DNA of 64,000 nucleotides from NCBI GenBank assembly GCA_028386065.3, contig JAKUCV010002736.1, positions 62,001 to 126,000 on the forward strand, in the 5' to 3' direction. This DNA comes from Turnera subulata. Taxonomy: Eukaryota > Streptophyta > Magnoliopsida > Malpighiales > Passifloraceae. Below the pieces are notes generated by a model. That model was not told the origin of the DNA, made no database searches, and saw only the letters and a list, made by a program, of their open reading frames with translations. The position numbers and the translations under genes were made by a program. Below, piece after piece: positions 10,393 to 22,013 of the stretch (the first letter of the stretch is position 1; each line of letters begins with the position of its first letter).

Positions 10393-12867
10393 AATGTGTC
10401 AACACTCAAACAAAAATGAAAATATTTCAGCCACGACAAAGTGCCCGGAATTGGTAGACAATCTGTCTTTTTTAAGTTTGTGCAAAAAAAAACATAACAG
10501 AAGCCCTTTTAACTCACGATATTTTCTAATTTGGAGTTAAAAGGGCCTGAGATTCCCAATATTAATTTGGCTCTTGCATGATTGATTTCTCATTTTTTTA
10601 ATGAATATTCTTCATGCATGTTTGAATGATTGTTCTCCTCACACCAAAACAAATTATTGTTCTCTATCAAATGACTCTAGCTAATATGATTTGACGTTTG
10701 AGCCGGCTTGGCCTTTTATGGTCATTATCATTTTAAAGAGCTGCTGTTTGGAAATATACTTAATTTTTTTTCATTTCAATAAAAAAAGATATATATACTT
10801 GTTTTCTTGGAATGAAGTGTGGTGGGTTAGGTACATATCGCCATTGCACTAAAATGTCTAAATCCATTTGTTCAACTGCAAGTGGCAGAATATACTTTTA
10901 GGATTGGCATCTTCACATTAAAGATTGCGAGCCTTTTTTTTTTTTTTTAGAAAACACACGGCAATTTTGTTTGTTAGGGGTGGGTTTTCATGTGCCTTGA
11001 TTTTTCTTTTTGCTTTTGGTCAAGAATTAATGCCTCTTGATTTTTATTGTTTTCAAAGTAGCAATATTTTCCACTCGAAACAGAAAAAAGAAAGAAAAAG
11101 GTTGACAACACACGCGAGAATGAGTGAATAGAGTATGATCCAAACTTTCCTTGCTCCCACGCTATAATCACCATAACGCTTTTTTTTTTCGTCAGATAAT
11201 CACCAAAACTTTTACTGCAAGCTCAATTTCTTCTTCTTCTTCTTCTTCTTTTCACCTTGGCTTGTTATTAAAGTTTTTGATTGATTGTTTGATTGGGTTT
11301 TTTTTCTCTCCAACTGAATATTGATTAATTTTTCAGAGGAGGTAATTTTCACTTCTTTCAATAATTGATAAAAAAACAAATTTATATTTTAACAAAAGAA
11401 ACAAGTTATAAGATATTTCAATTTATATTCTCACTTCATTCAATTATCCATGTAGAACTAAATTTATCAAAAAAAAAAACTAAATTTATAATATAACAAA
11501 AGAGATACAGAGAAGCGTACCTTGAAAGGAAGTCACATGGATTCAAAAGCTTAAACATCATAATAGTTCTGTTATTATATTAAAGAACCAACTCAGCAGC
11601 ACATCCATCTTATTTGGAAGGATGAGATCGTCATTACCTTTCCATGGTTGATTAGTTTCATTAATCTCTCCTAATTATCAAGGAGGAAAGTAGTATTTAT
11701 TAGAGCAAGCCATGGCCATAATCACCGTTAATTATTATGTACCAAAAAAAATCACCGTTAATTATTTCATTTCCCAGCTAACATTCATCAATAATAATGA
11801 CTTGGCAGCAAGCCTATCTTCTTTGACAATTTTTCTTCGATCAATTATCATTTGTCGGCATTGCCAGATCGCCACTTTAATTGTCTACCCATCATTACCA
11901 CATTGATTGATTATTACCATTATTTGGTGTCCTTTTCGTCCAACGTAATCACCGTGGCGTTTTTGGCTATCTTCGTATGCTCGTAGCCGTAGGAAAAATG
12001 TCTTTCTGATCAAAAATATCTTCTAAATATATATAACAATGATTTTACAACTTTATGTTAACGAGCCCCGAAAATAGTCTAATTGTCACGCTCTAAATGA
12101 CTAAATCTAGTACTTCCACTACTTTTAGCAGATAGCAACAAAAACAAATGACCAAATCTAAAAGTTAAAAAAAATGGATACTAGTATTATCAAAGAATTA
12201 TTCCTTTGTTGCTGACAAAAAAAAAAAATTATTCCTTTGTCCCTTTATCCCTTATCTACTACCTCTGACAAATGCAGTAAAAGAACTAAAGCATTAATTA
12301 CTAAGCCCTCGACAGACTTAATGGAACAGATAATTTCACCATAAATTCTGTTGAAATTTTATTAGTGTAATCACTACCACAATGATATTAATCAATAATC
12401 AACACTTTGGGAGTAGAATTAAATTAGCATCTTTAGCCTAGTATTTCGTCCAAAAAGAAAGACCTTGAAATTAGAACTTTTTGGGCAGACTTCTTTGATG
12501 TATAACTATTATTGTTAAGATTGAAGTCATCAAAATTTGGTTTGTCGGTAAAGTGTTGACACAAGGAATTTTTGGAGCCCAAATCAGCTAGATAAGACTC
12601 ACGTATCAAATCAAATCCATAAATCAAACATACTCTATGTCTTTCTAAGAGGAGAAGAGCACTGAGATGTATCTCACCTACTTGACTTGGAGTGGAAAAA
12701 TTAGCAACTATAATTTTTTTAATCAAATCCTGGTTAAATTGACAAAATTAGACAAAATAAAACTACCGGGGGATGAAATACAACTAAAATATGTTACAGG
12801 GATAACTTATAATTTTGCAGAGTATTATAGGGATGAAAAAGAGGTTTTATTTCGTTTTTTTAAGTAA
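10393..12867. other. AT-rich stretch without recognisable gene
   Basis: Between the Copia LTR and the Helitron end. I see a perfect 13-bp inverted repeat GCCCTTTTAACTC (10503-10515) with its complement at 10534-10546, and a CTT microsatellite around 11229-11254. Short ORFs such as 12433-12726 on the minus strand match no domain I know. This may be the least repeat-filled flank in the window. Confidence 0.5.
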
Positions 12868-13222
12868 CTAGTTTTTTTCACGTGCGATGCACACGGTAAT
12901 ATATAATATAATTATTTTTAATATTAATAATTATTCAAATTAAAACTAATCAATAAATTATATAAATAGAAATTATTAAATTAGTTTATTATTTTTTAAT
13001 GTATTTCGACATGATATACTAATATATTATTATGATGACATTCTGAAATTCATTATTATTAATACAAAACTATGTTCCCAATTATGGAAAAGAATAATAA
13101 ATTAAATTAAATTATGAAAAATGTAAGGGGAATTAATAGTGATTTTTGTATTTATAAATTATTCATTCATCTTTTGTAATTTTACGTAACAAATCATGTA
13201 TTTTTATTATTTTGGTTAAAAT

Positions 13223-14234
13223 TGTAACAACCCAGGTAAGATTTTACGTTTTTACTGAGACGATAATTCTTTTATATAGTGATTTACCATGGGAAACCAT
13301 GAAAAGATGATTATACCCCTAGGTTAGTTTTACAGCAACAAGAACTAGTAGGGCATATAAGTCTTTTGCTGGTTCAGATTTTTTTTTTTCTCTGCTCAAT
13401 AATTGATGCACTACCATAATTCTGCTCCACTATAGAAAAATGGCTTAATTATTCATGCACTACCATATTTATGCGCCATTATGGAAATGTGGTCAATATC
13501 TCTATATCCCTATTTTATCCCCAGCATTAATCTTGTCTGCCTTAATCATATTTTTTTTTCCTTCTCTTATGGCTATAAAAGCCATGGTTTTCTGCCAAAC
13601 CATACACCTGCACTCTCCATAAACCCAGTAACTACCCATTTTCTTCCTACTCCGTACAGTTTATTCTTGTTTTTTTTTAAAAAAAGAAAAAGGAAACAAA
13701 CAAAACGAAACACGCAGCACCCCACCTCCTTCATCCTCTTCCTTCCTCACCCTCACTGCCGACGACCACCGTCCCCAGCCGCCACCATCTACCTTCCTCC
13801 CCCTCAGACTCGCCGCTGCAACCACAGAACGCAACCGCCGCCACCGGTCGTCCTCCTCACCGCGCCGCGTCAGCCCCTCCACTCGACGACGACGCCAAGC
13901 CGAGAGGAGCTACCTCGTCACCTTCCTCCGCCCGTCTGTTCGCACCGCCGCCCTTCACTTGAAGCCAACCCGCCTTCGTCCTCCTCACGTCGCGTCGTGG
14001 CCGAGCTTCTCCTTCCTCGTGCTGCAGTCCGGTATGCCGTGTTAGGGGTGAGTTGACCCGACCGGTTGCGAGCTGGACTTGTGGCCGAACTGGGTCCATG
14101 GGTGGGCCTGAGTGTTTGGCCAATGCTTTGAACCATAGGCCTGCTCATGGACTTGCATGTGGGCTGGCCAATTATTCACATCAATATACATGCCCTGCCC
14201 AGAATTAGATTAACATCAAAGATAGTAATATGCA

Positions 14235-14272
<38 letters not shown>

Positions 14273-14764
14273 GGAGGTATAATAATAATAATAACAATAA
14301 TAATAACACGGTACAATATACTATTATATGCACATAACGTGTATACATATATATATATATACATAAATACCAAATATATAAAATCAGGTATAAATAATAT
14401 TTATGTGCAATAATCAAATTATGAAAATAGATAATTATATGCATATCATTTTTGTTGTGCATTTATGTGATTGTGTGATAATACATCTAGGTGAAGGAAA
14501 CGAGAACGAGGGCTTGGAACCCGTGGGAGAAACTCACGAGGAATTTATCGGCCAAGGTGAGGATAAGTAATTGTTAATATGCTGCTTGTACACCGAGTTG
14601 TGGTTTGATGATATTATATGCCTTGTTGATAATATTTTGTTATGACTGTGAGTAGTTGATGGACTTGTTATTGTGTTGTTGCTACTTTAGTTGTTCTTGC
14701 CATACAATAAATATGAGATGAGAACACTAGTGATGACAGTTGTGATTGAGAGTATCCAGACGAG

Positions 14765-14797
<33 letters not shown>

Positions 14798-15626
14798 CGA
14801 GCAGAGTGCCTACTCGGGATAAGCGATGAGAATTAATGATAGAGCTAACATATAACGGTGAGTAGGAGTAATAGTCACCTAGACAACTAGATAGTCGCAG
14901 TTAAGTGTTGGTACGGCCAGATGGTAGTCACTTTGATATTTTGTTATGATTGATTTATGGGAGGCTGTGGGACTCCCGACCGAGGACTGCAGGACTCGAA
15001 TTTTGTGGTAGTTTGGACTTAACGGGGAGCACCCTGGGACTAGCTAGTTCGGCTACCAGGCATGGCCAACATTTAAATTGTGATAGGGGCCCTGCTAATA
15101 AAATTTGGTTAAGTCTAGTAGGCTAGTTGTCAGGAAGAACAACCAGTGAGTGTAAGTTCGGATGTTGACGTGCCCTTGTGATGTGTTGATTGCTCTTGAT
15201 AGCTTAGTTGTACTTGTTGCTTGTATATTAATCAATACTTGTGGATTTTACCCGGTGAGCACTTCGGACTCACCCCTCGCCTACGTGACTCGGTCACGTA
15301 GATTGAATTATTCTTAGTACAGGATCGTACCAGGCAAGCTGTGGAGTACCCTCTGCCAGACCCGGAACCATAACCTGCTGCATCCTTCATTTGTGGTGTG
15401 TTTTTTTTACTTAAAAGTCTTCCGCTGCTGATGTGTGTTACTCTGCTTCTGTTATTCAAACTGTTGTTGTAATAATTGCCACCGTGCTCGGGGATCGTGT
15501 GTGGTTTGCTACATTATGTTGTGCTTTGGTTTGGCTCTATTGTATGTCATGGATGTAATCCCTGTAATAATAAGATGACCCACGTGTTTACTATGTTAAA
15601 TAGTAAACCTGGGTAGGGTCACTTCA
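13223..15626 (+). repeat. 5' LTR of the Tekay-like element
   Basis: 2.4 kb, from TGTAACAACCC to GGGTCACTTCA. A TATA box (TATAAAA, 13574-13580) sits within a small inverted repeat ATGGCT/AGCCAT. Downstream is a GC-rich untranslated part with proline-rich spurious ORFs (about 13700-14040), an AT dinucleotide tract (about 14238-14268) and a G31 run (14767-14797). Comparison with the 3' copy over the segment after the AT tract shows few differences, mostly transitions, so the insertion is fairly recent. Confidence 0.88.
14767..14797 (+). repeat. G31 homopolymer in 5' LTR
   Basis: A run of 31 G within the Tekay-like 5' LTR. The 3' LTR has 77 G at the equivalent place (34416-34492). Run lengths this great are poorly determined by any sequencing method. 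Confidence 0.9.
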
Positions 15627-15629
15627 TTT

Positions 15630-15641
15630 TGGTAGCGGAGC
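15630..15641 (+). promoter_or_regulatory. Primer binding site of the Tekay-like element
   Basis: TGGTAGCGGAGC, three bases after the LTR end. Plant elements primed by initiator tRNA-Met normally show TGGTATCAGAGC, so this is a variant. The same variant occurs in the copia elements at 9715-9726 and near 29922-29933. Confidence 0.75.
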
Positions 15642-15741
15642 GAGGTTGTAGGTCCTTGGGTGTTTATTGTGCTTGCTTGCTGTGCATAGGTCTCTCCACA
15701 TGCTTAACATGTTACATGCATCTGCATATAGGCATTGCGAC

Positions 15742-16800
15742 ATGGATCCAGTTGAGGGTCACCAGCCTGCTGAACAGTTGCACTTGGACGGAGACCAAGT
15801 GTCGGTTGACCAACCACCTCAAGCCGGAGGTGGGCAACAAGCGTATGGAGGGGCACAAGGGATACCACCTGCGTTACCCATGGAGATGATGCACATGATG
15901 ACGCAAATTCTCCATAACCAAATCGTCCGAAATGAAGGATCGATTGATGATCCGGTTTACACCATGCTAACCATGCTTGGAGCTGAAAACTTCTCTGGAG
16001 CAACAGATCCTTGTGACATAGATGAGTGGTTGCTTTAAACCACCAAGGTCATGCACAAACTGAGATGCGCAGATGATCGATGGGAAAACTATGCTGCATC
16101 TCTCTTCAGGGAGACTACTGCCATTTGGTGGGAATCCATCACACGAGACATGCCGAAGCCTGTAATGATGCCATGGACAGAGTTCACGGAAATGTTCAGG
16201 GAGAGGTACATCACTGACCAGTTCCGAGAGAGCATGCAATATGAGTTCTTAGAGCTGCGACAGAACAACATGACCGTGACAGAATATGAGGAGAAGTTCA
16301 ACCGCCTGTCCTTGTACGCGGGAAATCTTGTGGCTACCACAGAAGCCAAATGTCATCATTTCTCGACATTAGAGCAATCATGGGGTGTAAGGAGTATTCA
16401 AGATACCAGCCTACTGTAAAAGATGCGTAGAAGGCTGAAAGGAACCTAGTTAGACCAACAGGAAGTTCGCTGAGAAGCCCAGAAGAGGGCAGCCACAACA
16501 GTCCCTGTGAGCCAAAACAAGAAGACCTTTGCTCCCACAGCCAGTGCACCAGTAGTTGGACGAGGCCAGAACTCGTTAGCATCATATGGGCATGGATGGA
16601 GCAACAGCCACAGAGCTTCTACCGGAGGATAGACCAGAACTGGAGGAACTACCTCTGGTGATTACCGTACCAGAGCTCCTTTGTCCACCGTTAGATGTTT
16701 CGAATGCAATGAGCTGGGACACTATCGTTTTATATGCCCAAAACTCGGAAGGGCCGAGAACTCTAGCCCGACGCAAACCGTTTCATTCTCAATGGCAAGT
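15742..16800 (+). pseudogene. Tekay-like gag, broken
   Basis: The ATG at 15742 opens a reading frame MDPVEGHQPAEQ with a Pro/Gln-rich start, then MLTMLGAENFSGATDPCD. An in-frame TAA at 16036 follows, and the same frame resumes with the conserved gag core (ENYAASLFRETTAIWWESI, FRERYITDQFRESM, TVTEYEEKFNRLS). A frame change near 16350 ends this piece. The zinc knuckle [14 protein letters not shown] (about 16694-16735) is intact and lies in the frame of the following pol. Gag would form the virus-like particle. It is about the usual length but cannot be translated as one chain. Confidence 0.85.
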
Positions 16801-19800
16801 GTATCAAGTGGAATTGGAGGTTTCGGACAAGGTCATGGACGAGGAAACCCCGCTAAACGAACACAATCTGCCACCAATCAAAGTGTAGTAGTTCCCAGAG
16901 CCTTTGTGATTACTACGGAAGATGATCCAGATGAAGCTCAAGTGATTGCAGGTACCTTTACAGTTTATGATAATGCTGCACATACATTAGTAGATCCTGG
17001 AGCTACACATTCTTTTATAGCTCAGAACTATGCCTTACTACATAACTGTGGGAATGAGAAACTAGAACACCCAATGAGGGTTAGGCTACCTGCAGGAATT
17101 ATAGTAAGGTTAAACCGTGTATGTAAGGATGTACCCTTAGTATACGGAAAGGAAACCTTTCCTGCCCAACTTATTGTCATGAACATGGGAGGATTTGATA
17201 TAATCTTGGGCATGGATTGGTTGTCAAAGTATCGAGCAATGGTGGATTGCCGATCCAAGCAGGTGATGCTGAGGACGACCGAAAATCAACCCATTGTCCT
17301 GACCGGTATAAGGAGAGCTGCAACAACATGTAGTATCTCTGCTACTCAGGATTGTGGAATGAAGCCGAATGGTCCGAATGCTTTGTTGGCCCATATCTCA
17401 AGCGAAGAAACTCGAGATCCTACTTTCGAAGATATACTAGTCGTGAAGGAGTTCTCTGATGTGTTTCCAGAAGACTTATCGGGATTGCCTTCTAGCAGAG
17501 AAGTGGAGTACACCATCAACCTAGTACCCGGAGTTACTCCCATCTCGATGGCACCTTACCGGATGGCACCAACGGAACTACAGGAAATAAAGAAGCAGCT
17601 GGATGAACTACTGGAAAAGGGTTTCATTAGACCCAGTACCTCACCATGGGGTACACCAGTGTTGTTTATTAAGAATAAGGACGGTAGCATGCGGATGTTT
17701 GTGGATTATCGACAGCTAAACAAGGTGACAATAAAGAACAAGTATCCGTTACCGAGGATTGAAGACCTTTTTGACCAGTTACAAGAAGCTACGGTGTTTT
17801 CCAAGATTGAACTCCGATCAGGTTATCATCAGGTCAAGATTGCAGAGAAGGACATACCCAAGACCGCCTTCCGCACCCGGTATGGCCACTTCGAATTTAC
17901 AGTGGTACCTTTCAGGTTAACCAATGCACCGGAAGTGTTCATGTGTTTGATGCACTTGGTTTTGAAGGAATTCCTTAACAAGTTTGTTGTGGTCTTCATC
18001 GACGACATCCTCATCTACTCAAAGGACAAGGAAGAACATGAGGAACATCTGAGGATACTACTCCAAAGGCTACGAGAGAAGAAACTCTATGCCAAGTTCA
18101 GCAAGTGTGAATTTTTGCTTGGAGAAGTTTCCTTCCTCGGACATGTAGTAGGCGAGGATAGGATAAAGGTAAATCCCGCCAAAGTTAATGCTGTTCTGGA
18201 ATGGGAGCCTTCGAAAAATGTGTCCGAAGTGAGAAGTTTTCTTGGCCTTGCAGGATACTACCGGAGGTTCATTGAGGGCTTTTGTTTGATAGCCAGCCCC
18301 ATGACGAAGCTATTAAGGAAAGAGCAAACCTTCACCTAGAATCCAGAATGTCAGAAGAGCTTCGAGGAGCTGAAAAAGAAGCTAACCACAGCATCGGTAT
18401 TAGCAGTACCCAAGCCAGGTGTTGATTATGTGTTGTTTTGTGATGCCTCGGGTCACGGGTTAGGAGCTGTGCTTATGCAGGAAGGCCGAGTGATTGCCTA
18501 TGCCTCTAGGCAATTAAGGCCTCATGAGAAGAGCTACCCGACCCACGATCTAGAGATAGCAGCCGTGATTCTAGCATTGAAGATTTGGAGACACTACCTG
18601 TTTGGAGAAAAGTGCCGAATCTTCACCGACCACAAAAGTCTCAAGTACATCATAACTCAGAAGGAGCTCAATCTACGACAAAGATGATGGGTTGAGCTAC
18701 TAAACTATTATGATTGTACCATTGAATACCACCCTGGGAAGGCTAATGTAGTAGCTGATGCCTTAAGTCGGAGACAGCCAGAAGGAGCCTCCACTACTTA
18801 CTCGATGTCCTCACTCATCGAGTTAAGAAAGTTGGGAGCTATCTTGACAATAGATACAGGAGCCTTGCTAGCACACATGAATGTCAAGTCCAACCTGAGA
18901 GGATGGATCGTGGAACTACAAGATGGAGATTCTGACCTCGTCAAGCTAAGAGAAGGAGTAAGTAGTGGTAAAGAAAACAAGTTCTGTATAGCTGAAGATG
19001 GTGCATTGATGTTCGGGAAATGGCTCTGTGTACCCAAAGTTGGAGACTTGCGTAGCCAAATTCTGGAAGAGGGACACATGACTCCATATGCTATGCATCC
19101 GGGAAGTACCAAGATGTACCAGAACCTAATAAGCCATTATTGGTGGCCTCGTATGAAGAAAGATGTAGCAGAATATGTTGCAAAGTGCATCACCTGTCAG
19201 CAAGTGAAAGCGAAGCACCAAGCACTAGCTGGGAAGATGAGATCTCTCACAGTACCAGAATGGAAATGAGAGATGATCATGATCGATTTCGTGATAGGTC
19301 TACCAATGACTCTGAGGAAAAATGATGCCGTTTGGGTCATTGTCGACCGATTAACCAAGACAGCTCACTTTCTTCCTATCCGCCAAACCGAAACTATGGA
19401 CACATTGGTGGGGAAATATGTTGCTAGAATCGTGAGACTGCATGGTATACCCAAGTTTATAGTGTCTGATCGAGATCCAAGGTTTACCTCTCGATTCTGG
19501 AAGAGTCTACAAGAAGCGCTCGGTACTAAGTTGAGCTTCAGTACTGCCTTCCACCCACAGACGAACGGACAGTTTAAAAGGACTATTCAGACATTCGAAG
19601 ACATGCTCAGGGCTTGTTCACTCAACTTTAGTGAAAGTTGGGACTAGTATTTACCCTTGGCGGAGTTTACATACAATAATGGTTATCACTTCAGCATTGG
19701 TATGCCACTATTTAAAGCTCTCTATGGAAGGAAGTGTAGGAGTCCAGTTTGCTGGGATGAAGAGGGGCTTCGGTTGATCGTTGGTCCGGATTTGCTCAAA

Positions 19801-20140
19801 AAAACAGTTGATAAAATCCTGACAGTTAAGCAGTGCATGAGAGCTGCACAGGATAGACAGAAGAGTTATGCAGACAAACATCGAAGAGAGATGGAGCACC
19901 AGGTTGGCGAAAAAGTCTTCCTCTGAGTTGCGCCATGGAAGGGCGTAATCAGGTTCGGGAAGAAAGGAAAGTTAAGCCCCAGATACATTGGACCTTATGA
20001 GATCATGGAAAGGGTCGATCCTTTGGCATACAAGTTGGCACTACCTAGAGAGCTATCACGTATTCATAACGTGTTTCATGTTTCGATGCTGAGGAAGTAC
20101 CGATCAAACCCAAGTCACATAGTGAAACCAACAGAAGTTG
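16801..20140 (+). pseudogene. Tekay-like pol: protease, RT, RNase H, integrase, several stops
   Basis: Protease motif VDPGATHSF (about 16990-17015). RT with FIDDILIYS (about 17993-18020); the first catalytic Asp of the SKI-D-LRSGYHQ motif is Glu here ([11 protein letters not shown]). RNase H begins at 18430 ([26 protein letters not shown]) and ends HPGKANVVADALSRR. The integrase zinc region has the C-ITC spacing (CITCQQVKAKH), the core has MIDFVIGLP, VSDRDPRF and HPQTNGQ, and the C-terminal GPYEIMERV part is present. Stops at 18337, 18685, 19267, 19645 and 19924 interrupt the frame. Most look like C-to-T or G-to-A changes (for example CGA to TGA). The chain runs into LTR sequence at 20141 without a chromodomain. 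Confidence 0.9.
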
Positions 20141-20224
20141 ACGACGACGACACCAAGCCGAGACGAGCTACCTTGTCACCTTCCTCCACCAGTCTGCTCG
20201 CACCGCCGCCCTTCACTTGCAGCC
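20141..20224 (+). repeat. First piece of the 5'-truncated 3' LTR of the Tekay-like element
   Basis: Matches the 5' LTR at about 13885-13968 (CCAAGCCGAG, CACCTTCCTCC, CCGCCGCCCTTCACTTG). The 3' LTR therefore lacks its first roughly 660 bp, including the U3 start and TATA box. The join with pol occurs within GACGACGAC, present on both sides. The SIRE-like element is inserted directly after it, with CAGCC (20220-20224) duplicated at 31537-31541. Confidence 0.8.
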
Positions 20225-21752
20225 TGTTAGAACAAGTGCCCTACGCTAGAGGGGGGGTGAATAGCGTTTTATGAACAAAATCAAAAACTTGCAGGAAATA
20301 ATTGCGGAATTGAAAGAATGAAGGACACACCGAATTTTATACTGGTTCACACACACAACTTGTGTGGCTAATCCAGTCCTCCGAGAGACTCTCTCGAAGA
20401 TTTCACTATCTAGGTTAAGCTTCCGGGTGCTTAACAAATCGTATACAAACACAAAGCTCGAGTCACACGAAACTCTACTTGCTTGAAGATACCTCACTTC
20501 AAGACTTCTCTCAAGAAAGAAAACACTCTTCCTATGAGTTACTATAAGGGAACAATCCTCCCTTAAGGTGTATGAACAACACTTAAAATCACTCAAACAA
20601 AAGCTCTCTCAAAGAGTGGATATGAGTAACAAATAAAGCTCTATAAAGGCAACTCTCAATTCTCAAGGAAATTGGCTCATAAAAATATGAATGATGTATA
20701 ACAATTGATGCTTAAAATGTAGAGAGTTGATTGTTATTAATCAGAGATGTAAATCCTCTATTTATATGTCTCAAAACATGTATGATTGTTATGGAATCAA
20801 TCAAAAACACCTTTAGATAAAATAACATGGGGAGTTGAAAAAGGTGTCTGCTCACAACGGCACAACATCGATGTTTAAACTTAGAACATCGATGTTTGGC
20901 CAGTAAACTTGAATTATTCGGACCAACGGTCATGAGAACATCGATGTTTACCAAAGGAACATCGATGTTTTGCCAGTAAATACGAATTATTTAGTCCAAC
21001 GGTCACTAGAACATCGATGTTTACTTAATAAGCATCAATGTTCATTTGGTTCGACAAAATCGTTTTAAACCTAATGATCATGGGAACATCGATGTTTACT
21101 TGTAGAACACTGATGTTCATTTAGTTTTGTGAAATCATTTTGAAGCTGATCATCATGGAACATCGATGTTTACCTGAAGAACATCGATGTTTACTTGAAA
21201 AACATCGATGTTGACTTGAAGAACATCGATGTTCATTTGGTTCTGCAAAATCATTTTTGGTTCGGCGAAAATCAATTTAGAGATATCAATTGATGGAACA
21301 TCGATGTCTCAAATTTGAACATCGATGTTTTGTTGTTGCAAAAGATTTTTCAAGTGCAACGGTCATGAGAACATCGATGTTTGGGATGCCAACATCGATG
21401 TTCTGAGCTACTGCCTATTTTGATAAATTGTTTAAAGGCAGGAAAATCGATGTCTAAAATCAGAACATCGATGTTCATTGCTCAAAAAGCATTTCATGAT
21501 TGAAAGGATGCTATTGAATGCATGAGTAAAATTGATTTTGTTTTGAGCCAATGTCTTAGAAGAATTGAGTGTTTAACCTTTGTACAATTTGAGTTCCTAA
21601 CTCTTCTTGCTTGTTACTTCAATACTTGTTCTCTTTTCTCTTTTTGCTCTTTGATTGATTTCTTTTTGCTTCAAGGTTGTCATCAATTGAGTCATGCTTA
21701 GTTTGTCAATATCAAAACCCTGAAATGAGACAAGGAGGCATGAGTTCTAACA
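20225..21752 (-). repeat. 3' LTR of SIRE-like copy A
   Basis: 1528 bp. On the minus strand U3 begins at 21752 (TGTTAGAACTCATGCC), carries the AACATCGATGTT array (21481-20862), a TATA box (TATAAATA, 20766-20759), then R and U5 to 20225. It lacks a 75-bp duplication found in the other LTR. Confidence 0.92.
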
Positions 21753-22013
21753 ATTTCCCCCTTTTTGATAATGACAAACAAATAAGAGTATAAGCCAAGT
21801 TTTATGAATTTTTAAGTGAGGTTAATTCCCCCTATGTTTTTCAAACTATGATTCCCCCTAACTTGGTGCATATTATTTCTTTGTGTGCATATACTTCTTC
21901 TTCTTATCTTTCCCCTTTTGGCATTAGCAAAAAGAAAGAGCAATAGGAAACATTTTATTGAATTTAAAAAAAACATAAACATAACAAGAGATAAGAGTTT
22001 AGAAAGTTGGGTC

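Noticed and set aside
12433..12726. 97-residue minus-strand ORF
   Set aside because: No recognised motif, AT-rich, and no splice or promoter context; may be chance.
13481..14056. 191-residue plus-strand ORF
   Set aside because: It lies inside the Tekay-like LTR in a GC-rich untranslated part; Pro/Ser-rich by composition, and its 3' LTR counterpart is truncated.
20862..21481. Regularly spaced repeats resembling a CRISPR array
   Set aside because: The repeat is a 12-bp perfect palindrome with uneven spacing inside a plant retrotransposon LTR. No cas genes; prokaryotic context absent.
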